From contig JAYELL010000026.1 in the NCBI GenBank assembly GCA_034717495.1, forward strand, positions 1 through 43,454: a stretch of DNA of 43,454 nt. The letters are read 5' to 3'. Positions 16,578 through 25,021 of the stretch are shown here, one piece after another. This DNA comes from Chloroflexota bacterium (GTDB lineage Bacteria; Chloroflexota; Anaerolineae; JAAEKA01). The notes beneath the pieces were generated by a model, which was not told the origin of the DNA, searched no databases, and saw only the letters and a list, made by a program, of their open reading frames with translations. A program made the translations under genes and the position numbers. How positions within the stretch are numbered: the first letter of the stretch is position 1; every line of letters starts with the position of its first letter.

Positions 16578-18392
16578 ATGGCTAAAAAACCAAACGATCT
16601 GCAACAGGACGAGCTTTACAGGCTCAGGCACAGCGCGGCCCACGTCATGGCCGAGGCCGTGCTGGACCGCTATCCCGAGGCCAAGGTCGCCATCGGCCCG
16701 CCCATCGAGAATGGCTTCTACTACGACTTCGATCTGGGGCAGGATGCCGATGGTTCGACCCGCACCTTCACGCCCGACGATCTCCAGTGGATCGAAAAAC
16801 GCATGCGCCAGATCATCGGCGGCCGACACGAATTCGCCTACCGCGAGGTGACCGCAGACGAGGCCAGGGATCTGTTTGCGGACCAGCCCTACAAGATCGA
16901 ACTGATCGAGGGGCTGGAAGCGGGAGGACTCGACGAGTACGGCGAGCCGCTCGACGAGGCCCCGGTCATCAGCACCTACAAACAAGACACCTTCGAGGAT
17001 CTTTGCCGCGGACCCCATCTGGAACACAGCGGTCAGATCCCGGCTGATGGATTCAAGCTGATGAACGTGGCAGGTGCGTACTGGCGGGGTGACGAGAATC
17101 GGCCCATGCTCCAGCGCATCTACGGCACCGCCTGGAAGAACAAGAAGCAACTGAAAGCTTACCTGAACCGTCTGGAGGAGGCCAAAAAGCGCGACCATCG
17201 CCGCGTTGGCAAACAACTCGACCTGTTTAGCACCGACTCCGACGACGTTGGCGGCGGTCTGATCCTCTGGCATCCCAATGGCGCGCTGATGCGCCACATC
17301 GCTGAGGACTTCGTCAAAAAGGAACACCTGGACAACGGCTACGTCTTTGTCAACACGCCGCATATTGGCAAGGCCAAGCTTTGGGAGACCAGCGGACACC
17401 TGGACTTTTACGCCGAGAACATGTACGCGCCCATTGAGATCGAGGGCCAGGCCTATTACCTGAAACCGATGAACTGCCCCTTCCACGTCAACATCTTCGA
17501 CAGCGGCGTGCGCAGCTATCGCGACTTGCCTGTCCGCATGGCCGAATGGGGTACGGTATACCGCTTTGAGCGCAGCGGCGTACTGCATGGCCTGGCCCGT
17601 GTGCGAGGCTTCACCCAGGACGATGCCCATATCTTCTGCCGCCCCGACCAGATGCCCGAAGAGATCGATCGGGTACTCAACTTCTGCCTGCACATTCTGC
17701 GCAGCTTTGGCTTCACCGAGTTCAATGCCTATCTGAGCACCAGGCCGGAAAAGGCCGTGGGGGCGGTAGAGACCTGGGACCTAGCCGAGGCCGCCCTGGA
17801 GGCCGCCCTTCAACGGGCCAATATCGATTACCAGATCGATCCCGGCGAGGGTGTATTCTACGGGCCCAAGATTGACCTGAAAATGCTGGATGCGCTGGGC
17901 CGGGAATGGCAACTCAGCACCATTCAGTTTGATTTCAACCTGCCGGAGCGCTTCGACCTTCACTTCATCGGCGAGGACGGCGAACGGCACCGCCCCTATA
18001 TGATCCATCGGGCCCTGCTGGGCAGCATGGAGCGCTTTTTCGCCGTGTTGATCGAGCACTACGGCGGCGCTTTCCCTGTTTGGCTGCAGCCTGTCCAGGT
18101 CGCAGTAATCCCCATCACCGATCGCAACAACGAATTCAGCCACGAAGTTGCCGAAACCCTGCGCGAGGCCAGACTGCGGGTTCAGGTCTTTGACAGCAAC
18201 GACCGCATGAACGCCAAGGTGCGCGATGCCCAGCTTCAGAAGATCCCCTACATGCTGGTCATCGGCGACAGGGAGCAGGAAGCGGGTCAGGTCAATCTTC
18301 GGTTGAGGACCGGCGAGCGCAGGGGCAGCCTTTCGGTTGCTGAGTTCCTGGGATTAGCCAGTGCTGCAGTTGAGACGAAGGCACTCATCTAG
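16578..18392 (+). CDS. thrS: Threonyl-tRNA synthetase lacking the TGS domain
   Basis: A 604-residue class II synthetase that charges tRNA-Thr. It starts directly at the editing domain: HSAAH (His18, His22) and CRGPH (Cys143, His147) are its zinc-like editing residues. The catalytic Zn ligands are Cys300, His351 and His477, with the same 51 and 126 spacings as E. coli Cys334/His385/His511. The C-terminal anticodon domain runs from about 505. The ~60-residue N-terminal TGS domain of the E. coli type is absent. Start 16578 has GGAGCAAGG upstream; an earlier in-frame start would add a non-homologous peptide. It is controlled by the T-box at 16035-16267. Confidence 0.97.
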   Translation: MAKKPNDLQQDELYRLRHSAAHVMAEAVLDRYPEAKVAIGPPIENGFYYDFDLGQDADGSTRTFTPDDLQWIEKRMRQIIGGRHEFAYREVTADEARDLFADQPYKIELIEGLEAGGLDEYGEPLDEAPVISTYKQDTFEDLCRGPHLEHSGQIPADGFKLMNVAGAYWRGDENRPMLQRIYGTAWKNKKQLKAYLNRLEEAKKRDHRRVGKQLDLFSTDSDDVGGGLILWHPNGALMRHIAEDFVKKEHLDNGYVFVNTPHIGKAKLWETSGHLDFYAENMYAPIEIEGQAYYLKPMNCPFHVNIFDSGVRSYRDLPVRMAEWGTVYRFERSGVLHGLARVRGFTQDDAHIFCRPDQMPEEIDRVLNFCLHILRSFGFTEFNAYLSTRPEKAVGAVETWDLAEAALEAALQRANIDYQIDPGEGVFYGPKIDLKMLDALGREWQLSTIQFDFNLPERFDLHFIGEDGERHRPYMIHRALLGSMERFFAVLIEHYGGAFPVWLQPVQVAVIPITDRNNEFSHEVAETLREARLRVQVFDSNDRMNAKVRDAQLQKIPYMLVIGDREQEAGQVNLRLRTGERRGSLSVAEFLGLASAAVETKALI

Positions 18393-18419
18393 CCCTCTGC
18401 AGAATCACTGCAGGAGGCT
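18391..18419 (+). terminator. Possible hairpin after thrS
   Basis: AGCCCTCTGCAG (18391-18402) and CTGCAGGAGGCT (18408-18419) form a 12-bp stem with two mismatches and a 5-nt loop, overlapping the thrS stop. There is no U-run, so termination is uncertain. Confidence 0.4.
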
Positions 18420-18620
18420 ACCCCGTTTCGGTTGGATGGTCTCTCTGACCTGGACAAGCCAGAGGAACGCTGATTTTCGCAGTCCTACGTCGAAGATTCC
18501 CGCTGATCTTTTCTGATATCTGATCAGCGGTTATGATTTTTCTCTGATTTCTCCGCAGATTTTCGCAGGCCTCCGGCGCAGATTCTCTCTGATCTTGTTT
18601 GGATTGATCTGCGTCCACCC
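18420..18620. repeat. Degenerate CTGAT/CAGATT-rich non-coding repeat
   Basis: The stretch repeats the words GCTGAT, CTGAT, CGCAGATT and TTTTCGCAG many times with no regular period. It has no plausible gene on either strand. It forms the first part of an almost 800-bp gap between thrS and the next gene. Confidence 0.5.
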
Positions 18621-18650
18621 TTCGGCTACGCTCACCGTCACGCTACGGCA

Positions 18651-18674
18651 GCACGTCAGCACGTCAGCACGTCA
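18651..18674. repeat. Three tandem copies of an 8-bp unit
   Basis: GCACGTCA occurs three times without interruption, and runs straight into the 16-bp array that begins at 18677. Confidence 0.9.
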
Positions 18675-18676
18675 GC

Positions 18677-18766
18677 AGACGATGCGTGAGCTAGACGATG
18701 CGTGAGCTAGACGATGCGTGAGCTAGACGATGCGTGAGCTAGACGATGCGTGAGCTAGACGATGCG
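18677..18766. repeat. 16-bp tandem repeat, five full copies and one partial
   Basis: AGACGATGCGTGAGCT is repeated exactly at 18677, 18693, 18709, 18725 and 18741, with a truncated sixth copy at 18757. The copies are identical, indicating recent expansion by slippage or recombination. Degenerate derivatives (GGTGCGTGAGCTAG, GGCGTACCGTGA) continue to about 18935. Beyond that, to 19139, I see no gene; the words CCCCTCGACAGGCTCGGG at about 18991 look like a dispersed repeat. Confidence 0.95.
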
Positions 18767-19139
18767 GCCTAGCACGCCAGCACGCCACGCCAGCAGGCGT
18801 ACCGTGAGGTAGCAGGCGGTGCGTGAGCTAGGCGTACCGTGACGCTAGCAAGCGGTGCGAGACGTCAGCAGACGGTGCGTGAGCTAGCTAGGTAAGGCCA
18901 CCGAGAGGTGTGAGCTAGGTAGCAAGCGCTCCGTGAGGAGGTGCCCTTGGGGAACCACCCCGGAGCGTCAGCGGAGTGGGCAGGACAGTGCCCCTCGACA
19001 GGCTCGGGACATTGCTGCGGTACATCCTTGTTAGGTTCGCGGATGATTTCCTTGCCCAGTGTGCAAGAATCTGACTCGAGAGGTATTGATCATGTGAAAA
19101 TGGATCCATCCTCGCCGAACCACCGGGACCTGGCCCTTG

Positions 19140-19148
19140 TGATATAAT
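19140..19148 (+). promoter_or_regulatory. Extended -10 promoter element
   Basis: TGATATAAT combines a perfect TATAAT (19143-19148) with an upstream TG. No good -35 box lies at the right distance, which is usual for extended -10 promoters. It sits 42 bp before the ATG of the Cys-rich protein gene. Confidence 0.6.
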
Positions 19149-19189
19149 ACACCGAGATCCGAAACATTCGCTACGCTGGGAACTCTAAC

Positions 19190-19900
19190 ATGGCTGAGAC
19201 ATTTGATTTTGAACAGAATTGGCAGAAAAAACTGTCCGCTTCCCTCGACAGGGAGGCCGGCCGGGCAATCCGTGTCCGCGTCATGCAGGGCTGCCAGGAA
19301 CTCACCAGGGATTCAAACCGCGAAGAGGTTATCGACTGGTCTCGCCAGGCTATGGAGAAACTCGACGCCCTGCTGGATCCTGGAGTTGCCCAGACCATCA
19401 TGGCCAGCTGTGCCTGTCGCTATCCCACCGCAGATCTACAGGCTGAGCGGGAAGTCTACGCCAGGACAGGGGAGATCGACAGGGTGCATCAGATGCTTCA
19501 GGACAAGTTCGAGCTGTTCCTTCGAAACACATTGCAGTTGGATGAGAGCCTGATCCAGACGGTGGTCGAACGCGGGTGGGGATTGGCAGGTAATAAAGAC
19601 GGCGACACGATTGTCGCTACCAAGATCCCCAAGAGTGGATTTCTGGAAGACTACTTCAACGAGCCGGACCCCGAAAAACGGCGACAGCTCTATTGCCATT
19701 GCCCCCGCGTCAGAGATGGGGTTGCTATGGGCGAGATGTTGCCTGTCACCTACTGTTACTGCGGCGCAGGTTTCTATCAGGGCATCTGGGAGGACATTCT
19801 CCAGCAACCGGTGAAGGTCGATATCTTGAGCAGCGTATTGCAGGGGGACGACCTATGCACGATCGCCATTCACCTGCCGCCAGCGAACACCTCCGGTTAG
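19190..19900 (+). CDS. Cys-rich protein of unknown function (DUF6144-like)
   Basis: A 236-residue soluble protein with no signal peptide or membrane helix. The N-terminal half is helical and charged and has CACRYPTADL near residue 70. The C-terminal half has YCHCPRVRD, then YCYCGAGFYQGIWEDILQQPVKV and GDDLCTIAIHLP. The paired Cys motifs suggest bound metal or an iron-sulfur cluster. From memory the C-terminal pattern resembles DUF6144/V4R-related families, but I cannot confirm this. It precedes the radical-SAM gene by about 100 bp on the same strand and may be co-transcribed with it. Confidence 0.75.
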   Translation: MAETFDFEQNWQKKLSASLDREAGRAIRVRVMQGCQELTRDSNREEVIDWSRQAMEKLDALLDPGVAQTIMASCACRYPTADLQAEREVYARTGEIDRVHQMLQDKFELFLRNTLQLDESLIQTVVERGWGLAGNKDGDTIVATKIPKSGFLEDYFNEPDPEKRRQLYCHCPRVRDGVAMGEMLPVTYCYCGAGFYQGIWEDILQQPVKVDILSSVLQGDDLCTIAIHLPPANTSG

Positions 19901-19948
19901 TGGATTATGTTATTCATTATGTCAATATGTCACGGTTCAGGTTTTGAC

Positions 19949-19988
19949 ATTCCGACATTCTGCTATTCTGCTATTCCGACATTCTGAC
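19949..19988. repeat. Five tandem 8-bp units before the radical-SAM gene
   Basis: The units read ATTCCGAC, ATTCTGCT, ATTCTGCT, ATTCCGAC, ATTCTGAC. The period is exactly 8 bp. It lies just upstream of the AGGAG ribosome site of the next gene, so copy number could alter leader length. Confidence 0.85.
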
Positions 19989-20003
19989 ATCTCAGGAGTA
20001 TCC

Positions 20004-20909
20004 ATGGGAATCGGTCTCGGTTTTTCCGCCTCATATCCCCGGGCATTGCAGATCCAAACGGTTACCGGTTGCAACGCAACCTGTGTCATGTGCCCAACAG
20101 GCGTTTCCGAGGATCGCAAAATCCGGCACTTGATGCCGCTTGAGCTTTGGCAAAAGATCATCGATGAGTGCTCCTCCTGGGACAGGCCGCTGGATACGCT
20201 GCTTGTTTCCCTCTTCAACGAACCACTGCTCGACCGCCGGTTGCTGGACCTGGTCGATTCGGCCAAAGGACGATTGCCCCTCACGCGCCTTTACATGGTC
20301 ACCAATGGGTCGTTGCTGACCGATGCACGCGTCGAGCGGATTCTGGCATCCAGGCTCGACATCATCCAGATCAGCGTCAACGCACGGACAGCCAACAGCT
20401 TTGATCTTCTGGAGAGCAGTCTTGATTTCGACCGCATTGTGGCTGGTACTCAGAAACTGCTTGAGGGCAATCGCGGGCGACGATTAAGCATCGTTGTAAG
20501 CATGGTAGAGATGCAGTACAATACGCAGGAGGTTCAGCAGTTCACAGAGTATTGGCAGGATCTCGGCGCCATCGTTCACGTCAGCCCCGCCTGGAATCGG
20601 GCAGGCAACTTGCCAGCGCAGAACGACTACCAACTGGAGCGTTTGCAACGCCAGGAACGAATCTGTCCCAAGCCCTTTTTCACGATGTGCATCACCGCCG
20701 GCGGAGATGTTGTGCTCTGTTGCGCAGACTATGGACATGAGGTAATCCTGGGTAATACTAGCGATCGCCCCCTCGCAGATATCTGGATGGGCCCGCAGCA
20801 CACAGAAGTCATCGTCAGGATGATGAAGGATGAGAACGCCTTGTGCAACCGCTGTGATAAGCTCTATGCCTTCCAGACCCACAACCAGCCTATCCCCCTT
20901 GTGGAATAG
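20004..20909 (+). CDS. Radical SAM protein with C-terminal SPASM-like cluster domain
   Basis: A 301-residue protein. CNATCVMC (Cys23, Cys27, Cys30) is the CxxxCxxC motif that binds the catalytic [4Fe-4S] cluster and S-adenosylmethionine. The C-terminal part has CPKPF..MC, VVLCCADYG, LGN and a final CNRC, the pattern of an auxiliary-cluster SPASM/twitch domain. Such enzymes modify peptides, sugars or cofactors by radical chemistry; the substrate is not evident. AGGAG lies 6 nt before ATG 20004, and residues upstream of this Met are repeat-encoded. It lies 38 bp before the kinase-nucleotidyltransferase gene and is probably in its operon, hinting at sugar or glycolipid chemistry. Confidence 0.88.
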   Translation: MGIGLGFSASYPRALQIQTVTGCNATCVMCPTGVSEDRKIRHLMPLELWQKIIDECSSWDRPLDTLLVSLFNEPLLDRRLLDLVDSAKGRLPLTRLYMVTNGSLLTDARVERILASRLDIIQISVNARTANSFDLLESSLDFDRIVAGTQKLLEGNRGRRLSIVVSMVEMQYNTQEVQQFTEYWQDLGAIVHVSPAWNRAGNLPAQNDYQLERLQRQERICPKPFFTMCITAGGDVVLCCADYGHEVILGNTSDRPLADIWMGPQHTEVIVRMMKDENALCNRCDKLYAFQTHNQPIPLVE

Positions 20910-20947
20910 CATTCCACACTCCCGAGGAGACTGAGGAAACACCCGCA

Positions 20948-22894
20948 ATGAAACTTTTTGTACCAGGACGCATCTGCATGTTCGGCGAGCATTCTGATTG
21001 GGCTGGTGGCTACCGGCGCATCAACGCCGATATCGAACAAGGCTTCACCCTCATTGCAGGCACCGACCAGGGAATCTACGCTGAGGCAGAGTCCCATCCA
21101 ACCTCCCTGGTCTTGTCAGCTACCCAGCCCGATGGCCAGCGAGTCGGGCCGTACGAAATTCCCATGGAGTCCCAGGCCTTGCTGGAAGAGGCCCAGGCAG
21201 GCGGCTTCTGGAGCTACATTGCTGGCGTTGCCTACCAGATGTTAACCCATTACCACGTACGCGGCCTCGCGATCGACAACTACAAGACCGATCTTCCGAT
21301 GAAAAAGGGGCTCTCCTCCAGCGCAGCGATCTGTGTGATGGCTGCCCGCGCCTTCAACCGGGTGTACGATCTGAAGCTGACAGTGCGGGGGGAGATGGAG
21401 ATGGCCTATCTGGGTGAGATCACCACGCCATCCCGTTGCGGACGAATGGATCAGGGCTGTGCCTTCGGCAATCGTCCCGTTCTGATGGTATTTGATGGAG
21501 ACCGGTTGGAAACCAAGGAACTCCTGGTAGACGACGATCTGCATTTCGTCATCGTCGACCTCGACGCAGCCAAGGACACCATGGAAATCCTCAATCGCCT
21601 GAACCGCTGTTATCCCTTTGCTGAAAACGATGTCGAAAAAGGGGTCCAGGAGTTGCTTGGTCCCATCAACAAACGGATAGTCCAACAGGCCATGGACCGA
21701 CTGGTCAATTCAGATGCCCAACACCTGGGAGAGCTGATGGTCGAGAGCCAGGCATTCTTCGACCGTTATGCCACCCCCGCCTGCCCGGAAGAACTGACTG
21801 CCCCGGTATTGCACAAGGTTCTGGCATATGAGCCCCTCAAGCCCCACATCTGGGGTGGCAAAGGAGTTGGGTCGCAGGGGGATGGCACCGCTCAATTCAT
21901 GGCGCGAAGCAAGGCCGATCAGCAGGCAGTCATCGAGATTCTCAAGAGCGACCTGGCCATGGAAGCCCTGCCTCTGACACTCAAACCAGGGCAACAGGTG
22001 CGCAAGGCGCTGATCCCGGCAGCCGGCTTCGGTACTCGCCTCTTTCCAGCTACGAAGGCAGCCAAAAAGGAACTGTTCCCGATCATCGACGAGGATGGTA
22101 TCGCCAAACCGGCTATCCTGCTGATCGTCGAAGAAGCGTTGGAGGCAGGCATTGAAGAGGTCATCATTATCGTCCAGGAGGACGACCTGCCGGAATTCGA
22201 AGACTTTTTCAACCAACAGGTGTCCATCGAGAACTTCAACAAGTTGCCGAGTCACTTTCAGGATTATGCTCGCCGGATTCTCGATATCGGTCGCAGGGTA
22301 ACCTTCGCCGTTCAGACTACCCAACAGGGTTTTGGCCACGCCGTCTATTGTGCCCGCGAGGCCATCGGCGATGAACCCTTCCTCCTGATGCTCGGTGACC
22401 ACATTTACCGTTCCCAGGGTAAAGCCTCTTGCGCCCGCCAGTTGATGGATGCCTACCAGCAACATGGTACGAGCATTCTGGGGCTTCGCCGTACACCTGA
22501 AAAGGATATTGCCAGCTTTGGCACCGTGGCAGGTGTCTGGCTGGAAGATAACCGCCTGCTCAGCGTCACCGAATTTGCCGAAAAACCCAACCTGGACTAC
22601 GCGCGCCAGTATCTGAGAGTCCCGGGCTTGCCCGACGATGAGTACCTGACGGTTTTTGGCCAATATATCATCAAGCCCAAGATATTTGATTATCTGGAGG
22701 AGCACGTAGCCCACAACGTCCGTGAGCGGGGAGAGTTTCAGCTGACGTCGACGCTGGACAGGCTGCGCCAGGAAGATGGTTTCCTTGGCTTGATCATGGA
22801 TGGGCGACGTTTTGACATAGGATTGCCATACCATTATCTGGAAACCCTGGCGACCTATGCTGCGCCGTCACCAACGGGGAGGGGTGCTGTTTGA
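20948..22894 (+). CDS. Fusion of a GHMP sugar kinase and a GalU-type nucleotidyltransferase
   Basis: A 648-residue two-enzyme protein. Residues 1 to about 345 are a GHMP kinase: GRICMFGEHSDWAGG (7-21) resembles the galactokinase signature, KKGLSSSAA (119-127) is the ATP loop and GKGVGSQGDGTAQ (304-316) the third motif. Residues about 352-640 are a UTP:glucose-1-phosphate uridylyltransferase-like enzyme with PAAGFGTRLFPATK (357-370), LMLGDHIY and FAEKP. The kinase would make a sugar-1-phosphate and the second domain activate it to a nucleotide sugar, as in the FKP-type fusions. The sugar and nucleotide are not determined. The last ~10 residues (SPTGRGAV) look non-native and overlap the BTAD remnant. 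Confidence 0.92.
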   Translation: MKLFVPGRICMFGEHSDWAGGYRRINADIEQGFTLIAGTDQGIYAEAESHPTSLVLSATQPDGQRVGPYEIPMESQALLEEAQAGGFWSYIAGVAYQMLTHYHVRGLAIDNYKTDLPMKKGLSSSAAICVMAARAFNRVYDLKLTVRGEMEMAYLGEITTPSRCGRMDQGCAFGNRPVLMVFDGDRLETKELLVDDDLHFVIVDLDAAKDTMEILNRLNRCYPFAENDVEKGVQELLGPINKRIVQQAMDRLVNSDAQHLGELMVESQAFFDRYATPACPEELTAPVLHKVLAYEPLKPHIWGGKGVGSQGDGTAQFMARSKADQQAVIEILKSDLAMEALPLTLKPGQQVRKALIPAAGFGTRLFPATKAAKKELFPIIDEDGIAKPAILLIVEEALEAGIEEVIIIVQEDDLPEFEDFFNQQVSIENFNKLPSHFQDYARRILDIGRRVTFAVQTTQQGFGHAVYCAREAIGDEPFLLMLGDHIYRSQGKASCARQLMDAYQQHGTSILGLRRTPEKDIASFGTVAGVWLEDNRLLSVTEFAEKPNLDYARQYLRVPGLPDDEYLTVFGQYIIKPKIFDYLEEHVAHNVRERGEFQLTSTLDRLRQEDGFLGLIMDGRRFDIGLPYHYLETLATYAAPSPTGRGAV

Positions 22895-23146
22895 ACCACC
22901 TGTGTTTGGCGAGGGTTCAACGCCCAACTCCTTCTGCAGGATCGAGGCGCAGGCATGGTAGACCCGCACCGCTGCCGGGCGATTGCCCTGCACGGCGTAC
23001 ACCTTCATGAGTCGACGATAGGCCGCTTCGTGCAGCGGATCGTGGTCCAGCAGTTGTTTAGCCCGGCCCAGCGCACTGTCGATCTGGCGCAGATCCAGTA
23101 GGGCATCGATCAGATCGTCCAGGATTTCTATATAGCGGAAACGCAA
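22868..23146 (-). pseudogene. Remnant of a BTAD-containing transcriptional regulator
   Basis: The frame reads ALGRAKQLLDHDPLHEAAYRRL and YHACASILQKELGVEPSPNT, the bacterial transcriptional activation domain (BTAD, TPR-like) of SARP-type regulators. The helix-turn-helix upstream and everything after the BTAD end are missing, and the frame closes at a stop near 23204. It overlaps the 3' end of the kinase fusion gene. This is probably the scar of a rearrangement, not a working gene. The rest of the 22895-23314 gap holds only a terminator. Confidence 0.7.
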
Positions 23147-23250
23147 CTGCTCCTTAGTAATTCTCTTGGTGGAATTGCCTGGATTCCGAACTTTTCGGAA
23201 CCTTCAAAATCTTTCAGACTTCTCCAATAGTCTGCCTGCGATTGTTCTCC

Positions 23251-23282
23251 AAAAAAGCGGGCAGCCATGGGGCTGCCCGCTT
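23251..23282 (-). terminator. Intrinsic terminator of the SPFH operon
   Basis: AAGCGGGCAGCC (23255-23266) pairs perfectly over 12 bp with GGCTGCCCGCTT (23271-23282), with a 4-nt loop. On the minus strand a run of six T follows (23251-23256). It lies about 30 bp after the SPFH stop. Confidence 0.93.
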
Positions 23283-23314
23283 CTTAATCTGATAGTGGGT
23301 CGTCGGGCGGTACT

Positions 23315-24355
23315 TTACCCGTTCGTGTCGTCGAGCCGCTGCTGCCATTTGGCAGTCAGCTTGTCATATAGACCCTCGCTGATTTCACCATTGGCCAGGC
23401 GCAAGTCCAGGCTATCCAGCAGGGCCTGAACTTCCTCCACTGTCTGCGGACTGGCAGGCGCAGCTGCGGGGGCCGCCTGCTGTGGCTGTGATGAAGCCCT
23501 CATGGCCTCGGCGATAGCCCCTGCCATGCCGGCACCCACGCCGACGCCGGCACCCAGGCCAAGGCCGGCGCTGGCAGCACCGCCACCTTCGCCACCGCCC
23601 TCGGCCATTCCCAACGCCTCGATAGCCAAACCGGTCTGATACTCGATGAAACTCTGAGCGCCAACCGCACCCATGGCAGCGCGCTTATCGATGGCCTCCT
23701 GGGTCTCCTTGGTGGGACTGATGGACTGGATGAAGAACTGCTTCATCTGGATGCCCAGCAGATTGAAATCATCTTCAACCTTCACCCGCACAGCGGCCGA
23801 GATCTCATCGAACAGCGCGGGCAGATCGAACAGGCCCTTTCCCAGCTCACCCAGGACATCTGTCAGGGCCGCTATGATGATGCTGCGAAGGAAATTCTGA
23901 ATCTGGTTTGTCTGATATATCCCCTGGGTGCCCACAATCTTGTTGACAAAGAGTTGAGGATCTTTGATCGCGATGGAGTAGGTGCCGAATGCCCGCAGCC
24001 GCGCGAGACCAAGATCAGGGTCCCGTAGCGCTATCGGTTCCGGAGTACCCCATTTTAGATCAAGAAAGTCGCGCCGGTTGACAAAATAGACTTCGGCTGT
24101 GAAAATCGTAGCACCGCTGGTGGCCAGCCCAAGCAGCGAGGACACGAGCGGTAGATTTGCGGTAGTGATCGTGTGTCTGCCTGGATCAAACATGTCCAGT
24201 GCCTTGCCATCACGATAGAAGACGGCCGTCTGGCTCTCACGCACGATTACCTGCGAGCCCATGCGAAAGTCCCCCGAACCATACTCGGGAATGCGCACGA
24301 CCATCTCGTTCGGCCCCTGATCGGGGGCTTCGATTACGTCAATTATCCTTGGCAT
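23315..24355 (-). CDS. SPFH/YdjI-like membrane-associated protein with SHOCT-like C-terminus
   Basis: A 346-residue protein. The N-terminal segment (GSGDFRMGSQVIVRESQTAVFYRDGKALDMFDPGRHTI) and the following 200 residues match the YdjI/'virion core' branch of SPFH (band 7, flotillin-like) proteins. A Gly/Ala-rich region at about 240-300 is followed by VEEVQALLDSLDLRLANGEISEGLYDKLTAKW, a SHOCT-like short C-terminal domain. In Bacillus, YdjI is recruited to the membrane by partner proteins and helps PspA. AAGGAG stands 8 nt before the ATG. It is the last gene of a four-gene minus-strand group. Confidence 0.88.
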   Translation of the reverse strand: MPRIIDVIEAPDQGPNEMVVRIPEYGSGDFRMGSQVIVRESQTAVFYRDGKALDMFDPGRHTITTANLPLVSSLLGLATSGATIFTAEVYFVNRRDFLDLKWGTPEPIALRDPDLGLARLRAFGTYSIAIKDPQLFVNKIVGTQGIYQTNQIQNFLRSIIIAALTDVLGELGKGLFDLPALFDEISAAVRVKVEDDFNLLGIQMKQFFIQSISPTKETQEAIDKRAAMGAVGAQSFIEYQTGLAIEALGMAEGGGEGGGAASAGLGLGAGVGVGAGMAGAIAEAMRASSQPQQAAPAAAPASPQTVEEVQALLDSLDLRLANGEISEGLYDKLTAKWQQRLDDTNG

Positions 24356-24456
24356 TGGGTTTTCTCCTTATACCTCTACACCTACACCTCTGGCATCGGG
24401 GTTTCGGCCCGACGATCTCTTTTCCCGGCGGATATCGTAGTCGCGGTTGGGGTGGG

Positions 24457-24990
24457 TCATTCGCTATCGATAGACTGCAAGATCACCTCGTCGCGACGGT
24501 TGTAGGCAATGTTCATGTTATCGAGCACAGAACTGAGCGCCCAACTGGCTTCCTTCCACTCCGGGTCGGGTCGGCCCGACAGGGTTGTCAGATTGTCGAT
24601 GATCTTGGCAACGCGATCCACATCCTGGAAGAGATTGTCATCAAATTCGGCCAGGGCATCGAGTTGGGCCTCCTTGACTCTCACCGAGTCGAAGAGGGGA
24701 GCGTAGCCATAGCTGGCGGTTCGGATGCGGTCTGTCAGAAGCTGAAGCTTTTTCCCCGCCCGATCCAGATCGCCAAGCACCAGGAGCTGGCCGCTATTGG
24801 TCAGCTCAACCATGATACCATCAAGGCGACCCTTCTGTTCATCCAGCCGCCTGGCCAGGAGCTTGCGCACCTCATAGTCGCTCTCGCGGCGCAATTCCTT
24901 CTCCTTGTAGCCCTTGATACCGGGAACACCGCTTACCACATCCTCCACCAGATCCATCTGGCTCTTGGCTTTGTCTACCAGTTCGTCCAT
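24457..24990 (-). CDS. Helical coiled-coil protein of unknown function
   Basis: A 177-residue soluble, highly charged, mostly helical protein with no Cys and no membrane segment. Segments such as KEKELRRESDYEVRKLLARR and LDRAGKKLQLLTDRIRTA suggest coiled coils. I recognise no family. It lies between the zinc-ribbon and SPFH genes, the place that PspA-like proteins take in related clusters, but its sequence is not obviously PspA. A role as cytoplasmic partner of the SPFH protein is inference. The 100-bp gap to the SPFH gene carries only that gene's ribosome site. Confidence 0.75.
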   Translation of the reverse strand: MDELVDKAKSQMDLVEDVVSGVPGIKGYKEKELRRESDYEVRKLLARRLDEQKGRLDGIMVELTNSGQLLVLGDLDRAGKKLQLLTDRIRTASYGYAPLFDSVRVKEAQLDALAEFDDNLFQDVDRVAKIIDNLTTLSGRPDPEWKEASWALSSVLDNMNIAYNRRDEVILQSIDSE

Positions 24991-25021
24991 CTCCTAGTTT
25001 TCTCCTTTCAGTTCAAACTTC

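Noticed and set aside
16554-17693. 379-codon open frame on the minus strand
   Set aside because: Antisense shadow of thrS caused by high GC; no family features.
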